A DNA stretch of 64,000 nucleotides. Origin: Todiramphus chloris collaris (taxonomy: Eukaryota > Chordata > Aves > Coraciiformes > Alcedinidae). Shown piece by piece: positions 10,796-25,000 of this stretch. Where the stretch lies: positions 9,056,887-9,120,886 of the forward strand of contig JANVCC010000073.1 of assembly GCA_025345505.1 (NCBI GenBank). Reading direction: 5' to 3'. A program made the translations under genes and the position numbers. The notes under the pieces are model-generated. The model saw only the letters and a program-made list of their open reading frames with translations, made no database searches and was not told where the DNA came from. Numbering within the stretch: the first letter of the stretch is position 1; every line of letters starts with the position of its first letter.

Positions 10796-13700
10796 TTGCT
10801 CCTGCTATCAGAAACCCCCCCAGGATTTACACTTTGAACACCCACAAGTTACTTCAAAACATGCAAGACATGGAGGATGGGGATCTTTGAGTGCACTCTA
10901 CCTTCTTCAGTCATTTACTTGCCTTGATTGAAAGATCTTTAACTTGGAACCATATCTTTTTGTAGCTATCTACAGTGTCCAGCATAAGAGTCCTTGATCC
11001 TGGCTGTGTTCTCAGAGATGTGATTATTGAACATGAGAACTGGTGTCCTTTGTAGTAACTGATCCAGCTCACAGAGAGCTGATGGAAAGCAAATGAGTTA
11101 CTGAAGCATAACTAGTTACTGTCACACACACAAAAGACCAAAAAAAAAATAAAAAGAGGTACTTGGAAACATCATAAGGGGGTCAACAACTAAAACATCT
11201 CATGTGTAATTTTGTGCTATATGCACCACAGATTACATTCTCTTTGAGGGCTCTTACAGGACAGCCTCAGATATTATGTGCTGAAGTTACTAGTCCAGGG
11301 CCAAATATACATTTGCCTTCATCAAATGGTTATCCAGAGAAATGCAATGGGAATAATTGAGCAGGCCAGCAAGATTTGGCTCCATGGAAGCACTGCTGCC
11401 ACAGTGAATCACTCATTTATGAATAAAAATAGCAGAGAAAAGCATAGCAGTTTTAACATGCCATTTCTATTAGGAAAAAATGAAAGAGGATGAATCTCAA
11501 TGTTTCTCAAAATGCCATTTTATTAGATGCATCCAAACCTGAAAAACTTAAGTCTAGGAAAGAAAAAAATTAAACATTATAGGATTCATTCTAAACAATC
11601 TCACATTTTACATAAAGAAAATTAAGTGTTTGACATAAACACTTTATAAGCAAGATGATTTACATTATTTTCACTTTGTTTCTGATTATCGGAAATGAAA
11701 AATATATCACCCTGCATTCATTTCTTGTTCTGTAGAACCTTTACTGAACCTTTCTATAAAATCATACAAATGCAAGATCAAAATAGAGAGGGTAGTAGAA
11801 AGTGGTTCATTATGGCAAGTACAGCTCATATCCCCCTCCACAACACAATTTATTAGTATCTAATAGAATTGTAATGTTTCTCATTCTACATTTTTACAGC
11901 TGCATCAAAATATTAAAGTGTGAATTGCAATTAAACTCACACAGTGCTCTTAGCATAATTTCCCCTGTATTAATACTTAGCAAACCAAGTTATTGGTGTA
12001 ATATTACTCTTGATACTGGCTGTCATAAAGGGATAAAGCCTCCAAATAGTAATAAAGAATATTTTACTGTAGAGAGAACAGCAGTACAAAAAAAATTATG
12101 TTAGTGGAGTTGTTAATTTCTGTGGAGGGGGGTGGGGAGAGAAAGGCTTTTGACTCCTTAAATTATAGTTTGCAGGTTAGTACACCAACTCACTTAATCT
12201 CACTAAACAGGTAATTTACTTGCCTTCTGAAAGCACCCATGTGCAAGGAAATGCTAGTGCACTCCAGGGATGATTCTAAGATTGATTGCTCAGCTCTAGT
12301 CACCAATAACAATATGTATTCTGCTAAGCTCTATTTTACATGTTTAAAGATTTTAATCTTTAAGGATCTTTAAAGACTTTAGAGGGGAAAAAAGTAAAGG
12401 GGCAATATTTGGTTTAAATAGCCTCAATTTGAGTGTGTGGTCTACCTGACTGACTAAACTATTACTTGCAAATGGCAATTAGATACATTGACTAAAGACA
12501 GAGCAATTGAAGGTGTGATGTGTTTGTTATCCATTAGGAAATTTGGAAGTTACATTTTGTATTTTCCATCTGCTCCTTAGATTTACAGTTGGTTGTAGCT
12601 TTTTGTGGTTTATACTTCAAAACTGAGCTCTGCAAGAACACACTCATGGAACAAATGGAGAGCTTTAGCGTTTGCTTATGGTCAGAAAACAGAACAATAA
12701 AGTGGCCGAGTTAAATGCCATTAAGTGGACATGACTTTGTTAGGGTTGCCTGGGCTGGCTAGTCCTTAAAAGCATCTCAAAGTAGAACTTAAATGTCAAG
12801 GTTTAAGTTGTTGCTGCTTCTTTTAAGAACTCACCAGGCAAAGCAAAATTTTTCATACTCTAAATGCTGACCCATAGAGTAATCAGAAGTGGAGCTGCAG
12901 TATGGGTCAACATGTTTGATTAGGTTTTGCCTGGTTACTCAAGGTCTGGAAACAGAGGACAGTTGGCCATGCAGGCTTCAACCAAAAGCCCTGTGAGCTT
13001 GTGCAGTCTGTCCTGTAAATAATGTCATGAAAGCAAAAGACCATTTTATTAAGTTAATAATAAAATCCCAGTCTCAGGGTGATGCTGAAGGAGGCTTTTA
13101 AAAAGATTATCTTGACTTATTTCAGATAGGCTCATGGGTTTGCTACCATCCAGTACATGCTATTGATAAAAGGACCCTCTTCGCTGCTGCTCTCCGGTTT
13201 GCACAGTCATTTCTGTCAGTGGGATTTTCTCTCTAACCAGATGAGAGGTCCATGCGCAGAAGAATTAAAGACTGCTGGGTAGGGGAGGTGCTGAATCTGT
13301 GAATGGACCCCCAGATTCTGGTCCATGCACAGTGCCACACATCATGAAGCAAAATATAATGCAAAGCTTCCAAAGCTGCTGCACGATCCAGTCCCACCTG
13401 CTATTGATGTCAGATTGTTTTTAACAGCCTAGGGTTCCGTCTGTGACAATTACTGATGATAGATCCTCTGATCCAGCTAGGCTGAACATGAGGAGTCTGT
13501 ATCACAGCCCACAGAATTAACACTGCTTGTAGTGTCTGGGATTTGCTGTGTCATTCATGAACTGCCAAGATAACTGCATCGTTACAATGTGTCACACATT
13601 TCATGTTTTCCTCCCCTTTATTTTATCTCCTAGAAGTTTTATCTCTCCTGTCTAAGCCACCAGCTACCAGAATAGAGCAAAGTACTTGAATATGATGAAA

Positions 13701-16700
13701 AGGCCATTAATTGCCACCAGCCTGACTGCCCATTGCAGGCTGCCTCTCTCCTCACTCAGCATGGGGAGGTTCATCTCCTAACCCTGTGCTGCTGTACTCG
13801 GTACAATAATCACTCCTGAGCAGCAGCAATGGTGACGTTACTGTTGCTTGTGAGGCTATGAGAATTTGGCAAGCTGAACACTACAAAAGCATTATGATGA
13901 CAGTCTGTATAAAAAAATGTTGTATCTAAGCCATAGTCTATTTATATTCAGTAGAGGTTTTAAATGTGGTCCCTAATATCTTAAGCGCATCTTAGAAAGA
14001 CCTTGAGCATCCAGAACTGTGGCAAGGTTTACTCATCTAAGTCTAACTGAAAGTAAATTCTCCATTGCTTCCTCTATTCCTCATGGTGCATTTCCTAACA
14101 GTATAATTTACAGGAAAACGATCAAAATATCATTAAGGAATGTCAGTATCCTCAGTCAAGCCCCTTTCAGAAATATAAGCAGTCTGTGGCAGGCATAATA
14201 AAGTCATGATTAGGAATGTCCTTTAAATCACAGGAAAGGGAGGTAGAGTACATGTGCCCTATTCCATTTCTGAACAGGCTCTTCGCGTGACTGTGAGCAA
14301 GTACTTAAACAGCGAATGCCCAGGCGTAACTCAATTCTTGAATTCCTGTAAAGATATTAGTACTTCTGCACTACCCAGAAATAGCAATAACATCATCATT
14401 TTCTCCTTGTGCATCGGAAGCCACTGGGAAGGCAACTCAGAGAAGTACTTTGCAGAGGCTTCCCTGCTCAGTCTAGCTTTGGGGTCAAGCAGCAGCAAAG
14501 CAGCGCCTGAACCACTGAGGCTGATGTTATCCTTGGCATTAACAATGGTCACAGTTATCCCAGGGAAATGTTATGCCTGGGTAATAAAGAATGGCAAAGA
14601 AGGGACAAAGGACTTGGAAGAAAGACATCAGAGCACAAGTCATAATGCTGAAGAAATGAGTTCTGCATGAACACCACTTGGTCTCCTTCCAGCTATGTTT
14701 CTGCTAGCAAGCCCATGCACACAAACCAAGGCAGACGTATATGCAAGAATATATCCCTTTGTCCCATGATAACATTAATTAGCCATATATCCTTGTCAGC
14801 TAGAACCACATCTGAAAAGAAAACGGCATTCTTCATTGCTTGCTCTTTTCTTACAAAGGAACAACAAAATGGCCACTGCGGAAAATGTGCTCAATAAATG
14901 AATTTGTAGAGGACAAGAAGTTCTGTGAAACAGTGTTTAATAACTGTGAGTCCAAAAGCAACAGAGGAAAAAAAAAAATCTGAGGTAATCAAGCACATCT
15001 CTATATGGAGTACTAGGTTTTTGTGTTGACTGATTCATGTTTTGAAGGAAAAAGCCCCTGAGACAAAAAAAAAGCACAAGCCCTCATGGGTCATTATTCC
15101 AGGGAGTTATTCCTGGCTCACTTTCAGTAAGGACACTCCCAGGATGGATTTTTCTATTCTTGAAAAAGACAAAAAAAGAAAGAAAAAGAAAAGAGAAAAA
15201 AGAAAAGTATCATTTTGGATTCCTTTATCCTTTTTAGAAACAATAGCTCACCTGTAATATTTGGCAGACTCTGCCAAATCCACTTCCCTGGGTATACATC
15301 CCCATTGTTGTGCAAGACTTATTCTTAGATCGAGGTAAAATGTTACATGGACAATCTAGACAAGAATTAAAGGAAAATGTGAGGTTAAAGTACTGAATAT
15401 TATACAGCATCTGCCAGAGATGCTGTGGAACTGGAGATCATAACTGCAGTCCCAAACTAGGACCAGTGGATGGAGAGCTGCAGAAGCTTCTTTTGAGCTT
15501 GTGGGAACATCACCATATATATGCATATATGATTAACAAGTTTGTCACAAAACTGGTACCAGAGAGTGTTTTGGACAAAGAAGATCCTGGTCTCCAGACA
15601 CTTGAAAATAGTGGTGTCAATCCTATCAAAGGTTTCTCTGTGAGACCGTTTCCTTCTCAAAACAAGCCCTGCAAAACCAAAATCCACCTATGTCTAGGTT
15701 GCCACATTTCAAGCAGATACAAGGTTGTTTTACTTCCCAAATTTCAAAATCACAAACAAATCCTAAACCACAAATAATACACATAGAAGCTGTGAGCTTT
15801 TTCTTAAAGCTGAAATGATTCTTTCAGGAAATAAAATATTGCTATTAGACCACTCTTGCTGTAAATGTAATCAGTGCCAAAAGGTACGCTGGCTTTCCTA
15901 GCCCTATTTGTCTAGCTCAGTCATAAAATGGTAAAGAAGCCAAAGCCTAAATGTCATCTGAAACTATGGTAAAGCCAAAGGTGAAGACTAGATTGCACTG
16001 TTCTACCTGGTAGAAAGAGCACACAACAGTTCTCAAAAAGGATTTGACTTATAGACAAGGTGACAGGATATCTGATATAAAAGACTGGAATACTTTTGCA
16101 GTGACTTTTTTTAGGGCTGTAAAAGAGATAAAACACCCGTTTACAGAAGATGCGTGCTGGTGTTGTTATTGCTAGCCCATGAGGCGACGGCTTCACTTGC
16201 ATACTACTTATATCATAGATTTCTCTCCAGACACTCAGTGTTCTGGAGTCATTTATTGTATGCCACCAAACAACTAACGTTAACATCCACTTTGAGCAAA
16301 GGAACAGCTTTTAATGTCTGCACTGATCCAACTTTTTCTCTCTTCACTCCTCTGTTCATCAGACAGAACACTTGTTCCGCTGGACTGTTTATTCCTGGCA
16401 AACATAGAACAAATTCTTCTCAGTCTTGGAAAAAGAACAGCTTGTAGTTATTAAAACCGAAAGAAGCAGAAGAAAACTAGGTCACTGATGTGTCAGAAAA
16501 AAAAATTGCTGGGATGTCACAAGAGAAAAGAAAAAAAAAATTAACATTTTCCGAAGTTTTGTTATAGAAGAGACAAGCAGGAAGGTTCTTCAAAAGAAGG
16601 TAGGGATTACATTACAGTGCTATACCATGACTTCTCTGAGCTGCCGAAAGGCTGGCAAATCCCATAGCTCATGACCAGAAATAAAGAGCAATTATAGAGG

Positions 16701-16799
16701 TATCAATTTTCCATTGCCCAGCTAAACATATAAACTCTTATGCTAATGCCTCCCAGCAAAGAACATAAGCTGGACTGGTGGGTTTCCAATGTGAACTTA
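10796..16799. other. AT-rich non-coding stretch
   Basis: No gene is recognised. The longest open frame (14254-14670, 138 codons) has no recognisable domain, and its sequence does not look selected. A purine-rich A/G tract lies at 15167-15206. Otherwise this is unremarkable intronic or intergenic DNA. Confidence 0.6.
15167..15206. repeat. A/G-rich low-complexity tract
   Basis: Runs of A interrupted by single G make a purine tract of about 40 bases. This is low-complexity sequence. Confidence 0.8.
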
Positions 16800-17210
16800 C
16801 ATCATCTGTTTAATTCTGCTTTTATTTAATGTCTCTGTCCTTTATGTGGCATTAACTTTAATGTAATATTGAAGGCTTTGTTTTTTAATAGCATCATAAG
16901 TGTAAATGTAATAGTTATATTATAATAATAATAAATCAAGAATGTACTAGAGTCACTGCAGTAACTAATAATAATGTTAAGACACAGTCTATGATGCATC
17001 TAAAGTTCAGTACCTTAGAGAGTTAATTAAGTCCTAAGTTAATTGGCAATGATCTTATTTCTAGACAGGAAATGTAGCCGATTATCTTGTTTATGCTTAA
17101 ACAAGTAACTGAGGTCATAACAAGACTTTTTGGGGTATTATAGATTGATTTCTAATTTCCTAATTAATTTTGATTGACTTTTCAAGTATCTTGCTTCTTG
17201 GCTTAATTCT
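16800..17210. promoter_or_regulatory. Candidate conserved non-coding element, homeodomain-motif rich
   Basis: The block is repeat-free apart from a short TAA run. It holds TTAATTAA (17023-17030), TAATTAATT (17161-17169) and TGATTGAC-type words (17171-17178) that fit HOX/PBX-class binding. Motif density and texture resemble vertebrate developmental enhancers. AT-rich DNA produces such words by chance, so this is weak evidence. Confidence 0.25.
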
Positions 17211-20200
17211 TTGCTTCTAGGGAGATGAAGCTACTGGCATGACTGGTAAAGTAAATGCACGGTCACCATTTTCACTGTATGATGTGTAGTTTTCATAACT
17301 CCACTGTACTTTTAAGATGCTATATTACTCCAGATGAAGCTTTTTGTGACAAAGTGAAAATCAATTTACTGTTTTCACAACGTCATGCCTACCTTTATGC
17401 CTCATAAGGTACACAGTAGCAGAGATGCCAAATTGTATTTAATCATTCAGACAAGAGTTCCTATGTCATTTCATATGTTCCTGTTGTTAACTGCATAAAT
17501 GTTACCATTTTATTGCTTCAGGAAATGATTACTTTTAAAAATAGTTAATGGATAAATATAAGAAAATCAAAGTCATGTAACATTTTCCAGATTAGAATTA
17601 TGGGGAAGAAAACCAATCCTTTACAAAGCAATTTTTTTTTTCTATCACAACCTACTCAGCATCTTGAACCTTTTTTTTAGTACAAGTGGCTTCTCCTCAT
17701 GTAGCCCTAAGTGATATACTATTGGATGGTTCTGGGTATTACATAGACTTAAACTGAACATAGTGTTAAAATTCATCTCATGAGAAAGAACAAGTCAAAA
17801 AGGACCTTTAGCTCACAGCATCTCCAGTGAATGAATTCTTCAGCTATGCAGTCACATAGCACTGGATAAAATTACAACTCATTTACCTTGCCTTCTGCCA
17901 TTTTAGACCAGAATATACTTACTGAGTAGTAAAACGTCTGTGGTGATGGGTGACAGTGCATGGGAAAGTTGGAGCAGGGTGAATTGGGTGATGGTGCCCC
18001 TGCAGGAGATCCCCCTTACCAGCACTGCTAGTGCACCTCCTGCCAGCAGAGCCCCAAGGGATGGGTCATATGAACAGAACAGTCTGTTCCCTGTAGACTG
18101 GTGTAAGCTAGATGGCCTCCCCGTAAGAAGACAGATTTACCCAGAGATAATTGAAGACCCCAAATGATATGCAGGAAATTCATTTTTGAGAGTATCAGAA
18201 TGAGGGGGGACAGATCAGTTCCAGGAGGACAAAGCGTTTCAACTGAGAAAAAGTAACAAGAGTTTGTTAAAAAACAGAAGTGCAAATTGAAATGATAGTG
18301 CTTTATAAGAGGCCAAAGAAGTGCAGATATGACCGTATCTTAAACCACTACCACCCAGGCAGAAAATAGCAAGTGGTATAAAATTGAGACTACTTTGCTG
18401 CTGTAGATATAGAGCAGTCACAGAATGGTATAAATATTTTCCTTCTTTATCCCCTTCCCTTTTCAATTTCTGTCCTTTTTTTCCCTCATTAAGAAAATTC
18501 CACAGTTTGGGAATTAATTGACAAACCCAGGATTATTTTCTTCCCTGGTGTTAATGGGCCCATTCTCACTTAAACAAAATATTATGGCAATTTAGAAATT
18601 ATTTTTTCCATTGATGCAAAACTCTTCTACTTGATTATGTTTTATTCCATTGCTGGAGGGTTTTTTTTATTACTTCCTTCAAGTCCCACTTCAGTATCCC
18701 TTGAGTACCACTTTTTCACGCTATTCTGATTTTGGGCCATGTGATTCATAGCAAAACATTAATTTTAAGTTTTGCCAGATATTCAGTGTTGAATATTGTA
18801 CCAAGCAGTCTGTCCTGTCCCCTTTTGTAGCTACTGCAGTACTCCTCCAGCATCATCAGTCTCTCCAATAATGGAAGGTGGAAGTTATCCCTCGGTTGAA
18901 CACTTATATGGGTTGATTTACCACACTTGTCTTCTCCTACAAATTTAGCACTGATTTCCTAGATCAAACTGCTCTCAAGACTTTCAGCATTTTGGAAGCA
19001 GCCACTCCAACACTGAGGAAGGACATTTATTCACATACACAAAGATACTGTCCAGAGCCTCTTTTGTGTTGTAGGTAGTTTCACCTCCTGAGAATCACTG
19101 GGCCAGTTCTAGTTTGAAACATGCACTTTGCCACTATCTTCTCTGGAAAGCAAGACTACCCTTTCAGGGAACTAAATCATGCTATGATGGCCCTAGCAGC
19201 ACTGTGGGAGGTTTCAGGAATAAACATGACACTTTTCTAAAGAAAAGCTTCTTTTTTGTCCTGCTTTCTGCAATTTTCCCTACTCTTATGCTGTACCTGT
19301 AAATAGTGTTCTTGAAGCTTGAAAATCTGCTATGAGCACTTATCCTTTCTTTCCACACTTGGAGCCTAATTTTTCAAGTTCTCAGAGTGACTATTTGTTT
19401 TACTGAAAAATGAGAGTGCCTCTCTGCTTATATTTTCAGATCCTGTGGTACAAACACCTTCCACTAACAATCTACTCCCAACTCACCTGACATGGGAAAA
19501 CCCCTACACCCAAATATAAAGTCTACACCTCTCCCCACCCCTACTTCACCAGGAATTCTGCTTTACCTGTAGTTCAAAGCAAATTAACCAAGTAAAGAGA
19601 CAGTGTTTTGGTGTGGCCCTACGTATAACTTCATTTCATTCTGAGACAACTCAGCTCCCTTTTTCTAGCCTGGAAAATAAAATCTAGTAAAACTCTTTTG
19701 GTTTAAAAACCAAAATGATTCAAAGTAATCTACTGTTTCAAGAATAAAATAAACTTTTAAAATAAGTAGTAAAAGTAATATCTTTGTGCTAGATAAGATC
19801 TAGGACACAGATAACAAGTAGTTATCAAGAATTAATTTTCATATTTATTGATATAAAAATTTAATATATAATATTTAACTCTCTAAGCAGCCTGAAAGAA
19901 TTCTTTAAATAGAGTGACTAGAGAAATAGTCTTCTCCATTTTACCTACAGGCATAAAGCCTGACCTCAGGTGCACATGGGCCATGCAACACACAGTGAAG
20001 CAGAGGAACTCAGACCAACAGAGGGAAGCCAGATCCTGGCAGGCCGCATCACATCTGTGAGGTTTTTGAGCAATGCTTGTTAAGGTTTGTTGGCTGTGAT
20101 AAAGCATTCTGCCAGCACAGCCATACAATGCTGGAGTTTTCACTGGTGGAACTGGGAGCCGATTTTGGCCCAGTGACACTGCACTCCTTTGAATCAGGCT

Positions 20201-21895
20201 TAATTTAAGTTACTGTTGCTCACCATACACCCTTCTAAGGATACTTAGCTATTCATATTCTTGAAGGCAGGGGGTTAGCACAAGGTGCTGCTACTGAGGA
20301 AGAAACTAAAGCAGTACAATGAAAGACACATAGCACTGGGAAATTCTTCTGGGCACCTTTGCTCTCCATGCCAGGTCAGCACCTACACTATCCTCCTTGG
20401 GACAACCTGAGCAACACAGTTTCTATTAAACTTTTGCTTTTATTATCCTGCTCTGAGTTTTATCATCTACTTCAAAACAGATCTTAAAGTTATGAAACTG
20501 TTATACCACCATTTTTTTCCTGGTTGATGCTCTGTGGAGAAAATACTGCCTGCAGCATTTCTGTAAACATCTCTCTTTTTGCCTAGTCAATGCATTCTCA
20601 ATTCAAAATATATTAATAGCCACAATCCTCAGCTGCACTCATTTACATAAAAAGAGTGCCAAATTGTACAGAGCCTCCTTTCCTCCTTGCTGCCTTTTCT
20701 GAACAGATATAAAATACCTGGGGAGCACTGTAAAGATCTGGTTATTTCCTGTGCAATAGCAAATGTACTGATGCTAACCATTGCCAGTACATTTCAGTTT
20801 GCTCCTGTTTTTCTTCATCACAAAAGAGACTTTAAATAAAACAAATTAAAATTCTGATGGGGCACACAACTCTTAACAAAACTAATACCCTGCTCACAAA
20901 TGTCATGCAATTTTTGAGTGATGTCCTCTGGGTAATGACCAAGACAAAACACAGAGGTACAGATGCACAAGAAGTTAAAGCAGCTTGGCCTAAAATCAAT
21001 TCTGTTGTCAATCGTGTATTTATACAAAGAGCCATGACCAATCCCAGTTATTAAACACAGGGAGGAAATGTGGGATTATCAGGGTCATTTGACTTTATCA
21101 GCATAAATATAGCTAGGTAAACTCCCCATTAAGTACAAGCAGCCCCAGCAATCATCATTTTATGAACTGTTGTAGCAGTCTCACTTCGGTCAGCCCTTTA
21201 CTTGTGTCAGCGGTGAGAAGGGCTGAAGCAGCACATGGTCATTCTGCCAAGAACAAGTTGTTATCCAAAACACAAGATGTACAGAAGACTCATGAGCTGC
21301 AAGCAGTGGGTTTGTTGATCAATTTTGGACAAGGTTATAAGTACCAAAACCCCAAACAGCTGCACCTGGGCACAAGGGCTCCAGCAGTGCCCCACATGCT
21401 CCCAGGCTGGGGGTGCCTGTTGGCAGCTCTTTTGAAGTGACTCTGGATCAAACTGGGGTGTATCTCGGTTTAGTTTCCATCAAAAGGAAGCCTGTTTGGC
21501 TGGCTGCACAGTGCAAGCAAGGACATGAAGCCTGTCCAGTCTAGAGCTGACCTGAAACAGAGACACCAGGTCCTCAGCACCAGCTGCTCACTCCACCTTT
21601 GCTGCAATGAAGTTTCATGCATATTGTGTGTGGGCAGAGTATTCAGCATGTGCATACAAGTATCCACTCCTGTGAACAGAAATATATCTGGGTTTTACGC
21701 TGTGAGTTGAAGTCATTTAATGACTATTCTTTAATTACAAAAGCTCTTTCCACTGTACTGTTAACTTTCCAGCCGTTGTCTCATTAACACATTTCCCTTT
21801 CTCCAGCCATGACTTCACCAGTTCTCCTCTACCACCCCTCTCTTGGTTATGGTTTTGTTTAATTTCAGCAGCTTCTCTGATTTCTTTGTTTTGTT
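17211..21895. other. AT-rich non-coding stretch
   Basis: No gene, RNA gene or recognisable mobile element is seen. Open frames are short. A locally more GC-rich patch at 17940-18170 has an open frame of 75 codons without recognisable features. Confidence 0.6.
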
Positions 21896-21985
21896 CAGGG
21901 TTTTTGGTTGGGTTTTTTTTGAGGGATTTTTTTTTGTGCGTGTTTTGGCATTTTTGTTGGTTTAGGGTGGGGGTTTTTTTGGTTG

Positions 21986-22023
<38 letters not shown>
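21896..22023 (+). repeat. T/G-rich low-complexity tract ending in a 30-G run
   Basis: About 100 bases made almost only of T and G lead into an uninterrupted run of 30 G at 21994-22023. The plus strand could form G-quadruplexes. Runs this long are unstable and hard to sequence, so the exact length is doubtful. The complementary C/A-rich strand yields an artificial proline-rich open frame. Confidence 0.95.
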
Positions 22024-22024
<1 letters not shown>

Positions 22025-25000
22025 GTGAGGTGTGCATCGGGCCAAGGGATGTTCAGTTGGATTTCTTGATCTTGTTATCCAACTCATTTCCCCTCATCCA
22101 ATTTTCAGTTCTTCGTCACATACAGCTGCCCTCTGCAAATTAATACTACCATTGCTTTGCTTCAATGCTTTGTATTGCCAGCCCCTTTAGACCTCTTACT
22201 TTAGAACACTGTTGTGCAATAATATATTGAATAAATGAGTAACCACTACATACTGCACTTGCATTTATGAATAACCAGAGAATTTTTTTTTTGTCAGTGA
22301 ATGAAAAATTAGATGTACTCTAAAGGCTCCTAAAATGTATTTTCAGTTGCTACCAGATGAAATCAAAGAGACAAAATTACCTTTTTCTGCTTAAGTATTT
22401 CATTGATTTTTCTTTGAACACAATCTTCCCCTCCTCTCTTAATCCAAGGCGTGTATGATGATTCCTGACTGTACTGTAAGGCATTCTTTATAAATACTCT
22501 GATCAGGTCTAGATCTATAAAGAATGGCCCCCAGTAATGTTAAATGCATTTTAATGCACATATACTACCTGTGTAAACTAGTGCCCAGGAACTTCATAAC
22601 AGAAGAACTCAATTTGACTCTCTGCCCAACATACCTGTCTACAAGTACTGTGTCCGCAGTGCTAAATTACACCCATATTCTAGCTGCCCATGGCTTCACA
22701 CAGCCCGTGAACATTAATTGTTCCATCCAGAAACAAAATTGAGAAAGGCATGTGGGACTGTGCATGGAGAGGGAGGCAAGCTTATTGAAATTCATGTATT
22801 GCTCTGCTTGATTCCCCAAGCCACACACAGGAACACTCAGCCATAGGCGGCTGCATCAGTCTCAGGGAGAGGGAAGAACTGGGGCAGAACTGTTCCACTG
22901 TGTGGTTTCACTGTTGGTCACAGCTTTTCAGAGATGCAAGGCATAGACCTACGAACCTGGCCCATCGGGTTTCAGTGCCTGCAGACCTGGACTGAAATAC
23001 ACCTATAGAGCTACTGTGGTAATAGTGTACCAATTTATGTGCATTTAATCAGACTCCAGATATTTTCTGAAGATAAAACACAAAGCTTTGTAACTTCTCA
23101 TCACATAAAAGCAAAATAAGCTTGTGTATTCTTCCAAGCCAAGATCAAACTGCTTCCCCCAGGTCTGCCCAACAACCTGCCCAGCATTTTAGTGACAAAC
23201 TTCTTTTAGTCTCTTCAAACTAGAAACAGCAAAACACAAGCATTTGAAAAATCAGAAAAGAAACTTCCTACCGCACAGAGAGACCACACACATCTACAGC
23301 AGCACCCATGTAAGTCTGCATGTAAGTTTTGGCTCTCAAAGCCACGCACAGCCCTTTGCCTGTGTTGATTCCTTAGAAGCATCAGTTATTCAGCAGGAAG
23401 CTCTGCACAGGGGCCATCCCAACATCAGGGCAGAATTGAAAAGAAAAATGCTTTGATTTGAAAAGCCCATTTCTTAATTCTTAGCAACTGATGTAAAACA
23501 GAAGCTCCATTCTGGTCAAAAAGCATTCTAATTGTAAAAAGCATTGTAATTTAGAGGGCAGATGCAAGTCTAGCCCTTCAACTTGCAAAAGCACTTGGAC
23601 TGTGCCTGGGCAGGGCAGGTAGGCTTTGGGCACAGCTTGGGGCTGCGACAGTAGAGTTGCATTTCGTACAATTTCACTGCTTATCCCTCTGAACCTGACT
23701 TTTCTTCACAGTATCTCAAAGAATACAGCCCACAGGGAAGGATACAAGTACAATGCATTTCTTTCTGGTTAGATTGAGTTTTGCAAAAGCAGATAACTTT
23801 TTAATATTTTAAAGTACATTTTGAATTACAATTGTAATTAGGCAAGGAGCTTTTTCCCCTCCCATAATTACAGGAAATGGCCCAAGCAATTTAATGTTCC
23901 AATTTTCATATTCATGGAGCAAATATTAGACTGTCCAGTTACATTATTGAACAATAGATAAGAATCCCAGGTCATACTGTATGTTCTTTTTAAGTAGGTA
24001 TTTAATAGGGAAGATTAAAAAAAGTATTCTTCTAAAATTACAGGGGCTTTTGTATAAATTTTTTTCTGGCTTAGAATTGCAATTCTAGCTGTAGAAAGAG
24101 ATGAATTATTTCTAAACATTTTCAAACCACTGCTTTCAGAGCACGGCAACTCTGAGCTGAGACAACTGCATTTCTTCAAAGTAGTCACTTAAAAAAATAA
24201 GTCCACCCCAGTGAACCCATTGGTCCAAAACTAGAGGTACGTCACAAGATTATGCATAGGAGTATCATCTGATGATTGAAAAAAAAAGTTAATATATATT
24301 TGCTCACCACAAATTATGAAAAAAAATCATTCTGCAATTCCCATTTCAGATCCCATTTCATCAGTAGTCCTTACAAATATCTAGTCTGTGATAAATCATA
24401 TCTTCAAGGATCTGAAAAATCCACATTTTCCCTAAATATGTTTCCTTGAGCCCTCCATATCAGTTCTATGTTTGTACCCAGCTAGATCCTATCATACCAC
24501 ATTCTTCAGGCACACAGCTGCTTTTCTGTCTTTGGTGTTTTACAGAAAATTTAAATGAGACTTAACACTTTTAATTAGATGTTTAATTCATGCTTTTGTG
24601 AGCTATTTCCTTCCAATCTGAATTTTGTCACACAACTATAACAGTCTCTCCACTGCCAAATTTATTTTTTTTTTAAATGCTAACTCAGTGTCTCATAGAG
24701 AATGCATATTGCACAATTTGGTAAAGAATTTGAAACTGAAAGTCTCGTTTGTTAGTGAAGTAGGAATGCCTAGTAACTGTCACAAGATGTGGCTGCAGAA
24801 ATATGCAATGTTCAGAAGAAAAAGCCTCCAAAACCAAAGGAACAGTTTAAATATATTTTAAACAGGATACAGTAAATACAAAGTTTAAGGGACTAGTTGA
24901 AAGAACAAGCTGAGCAGGACATGGTTCTTACCAATGAGATGCAAGTATTTTACTACTTTTCTTGTTATTTCTGAAGAAAACCACAGAAATATTCCTCTAA

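Noticed and set aside
14254..14670. 138-codon plus-strand open frame
   Set aside because: No domain, no homology recognised, an overlapping minus-strand frame, and no promoter or splice context. Chance is the simplest explanation.
21735..22143. Open frames with poly-Pro or poly-Gly on either strand
   Set aside because: They are produced by the 30-G homopolymer and the T/G-rich tract.
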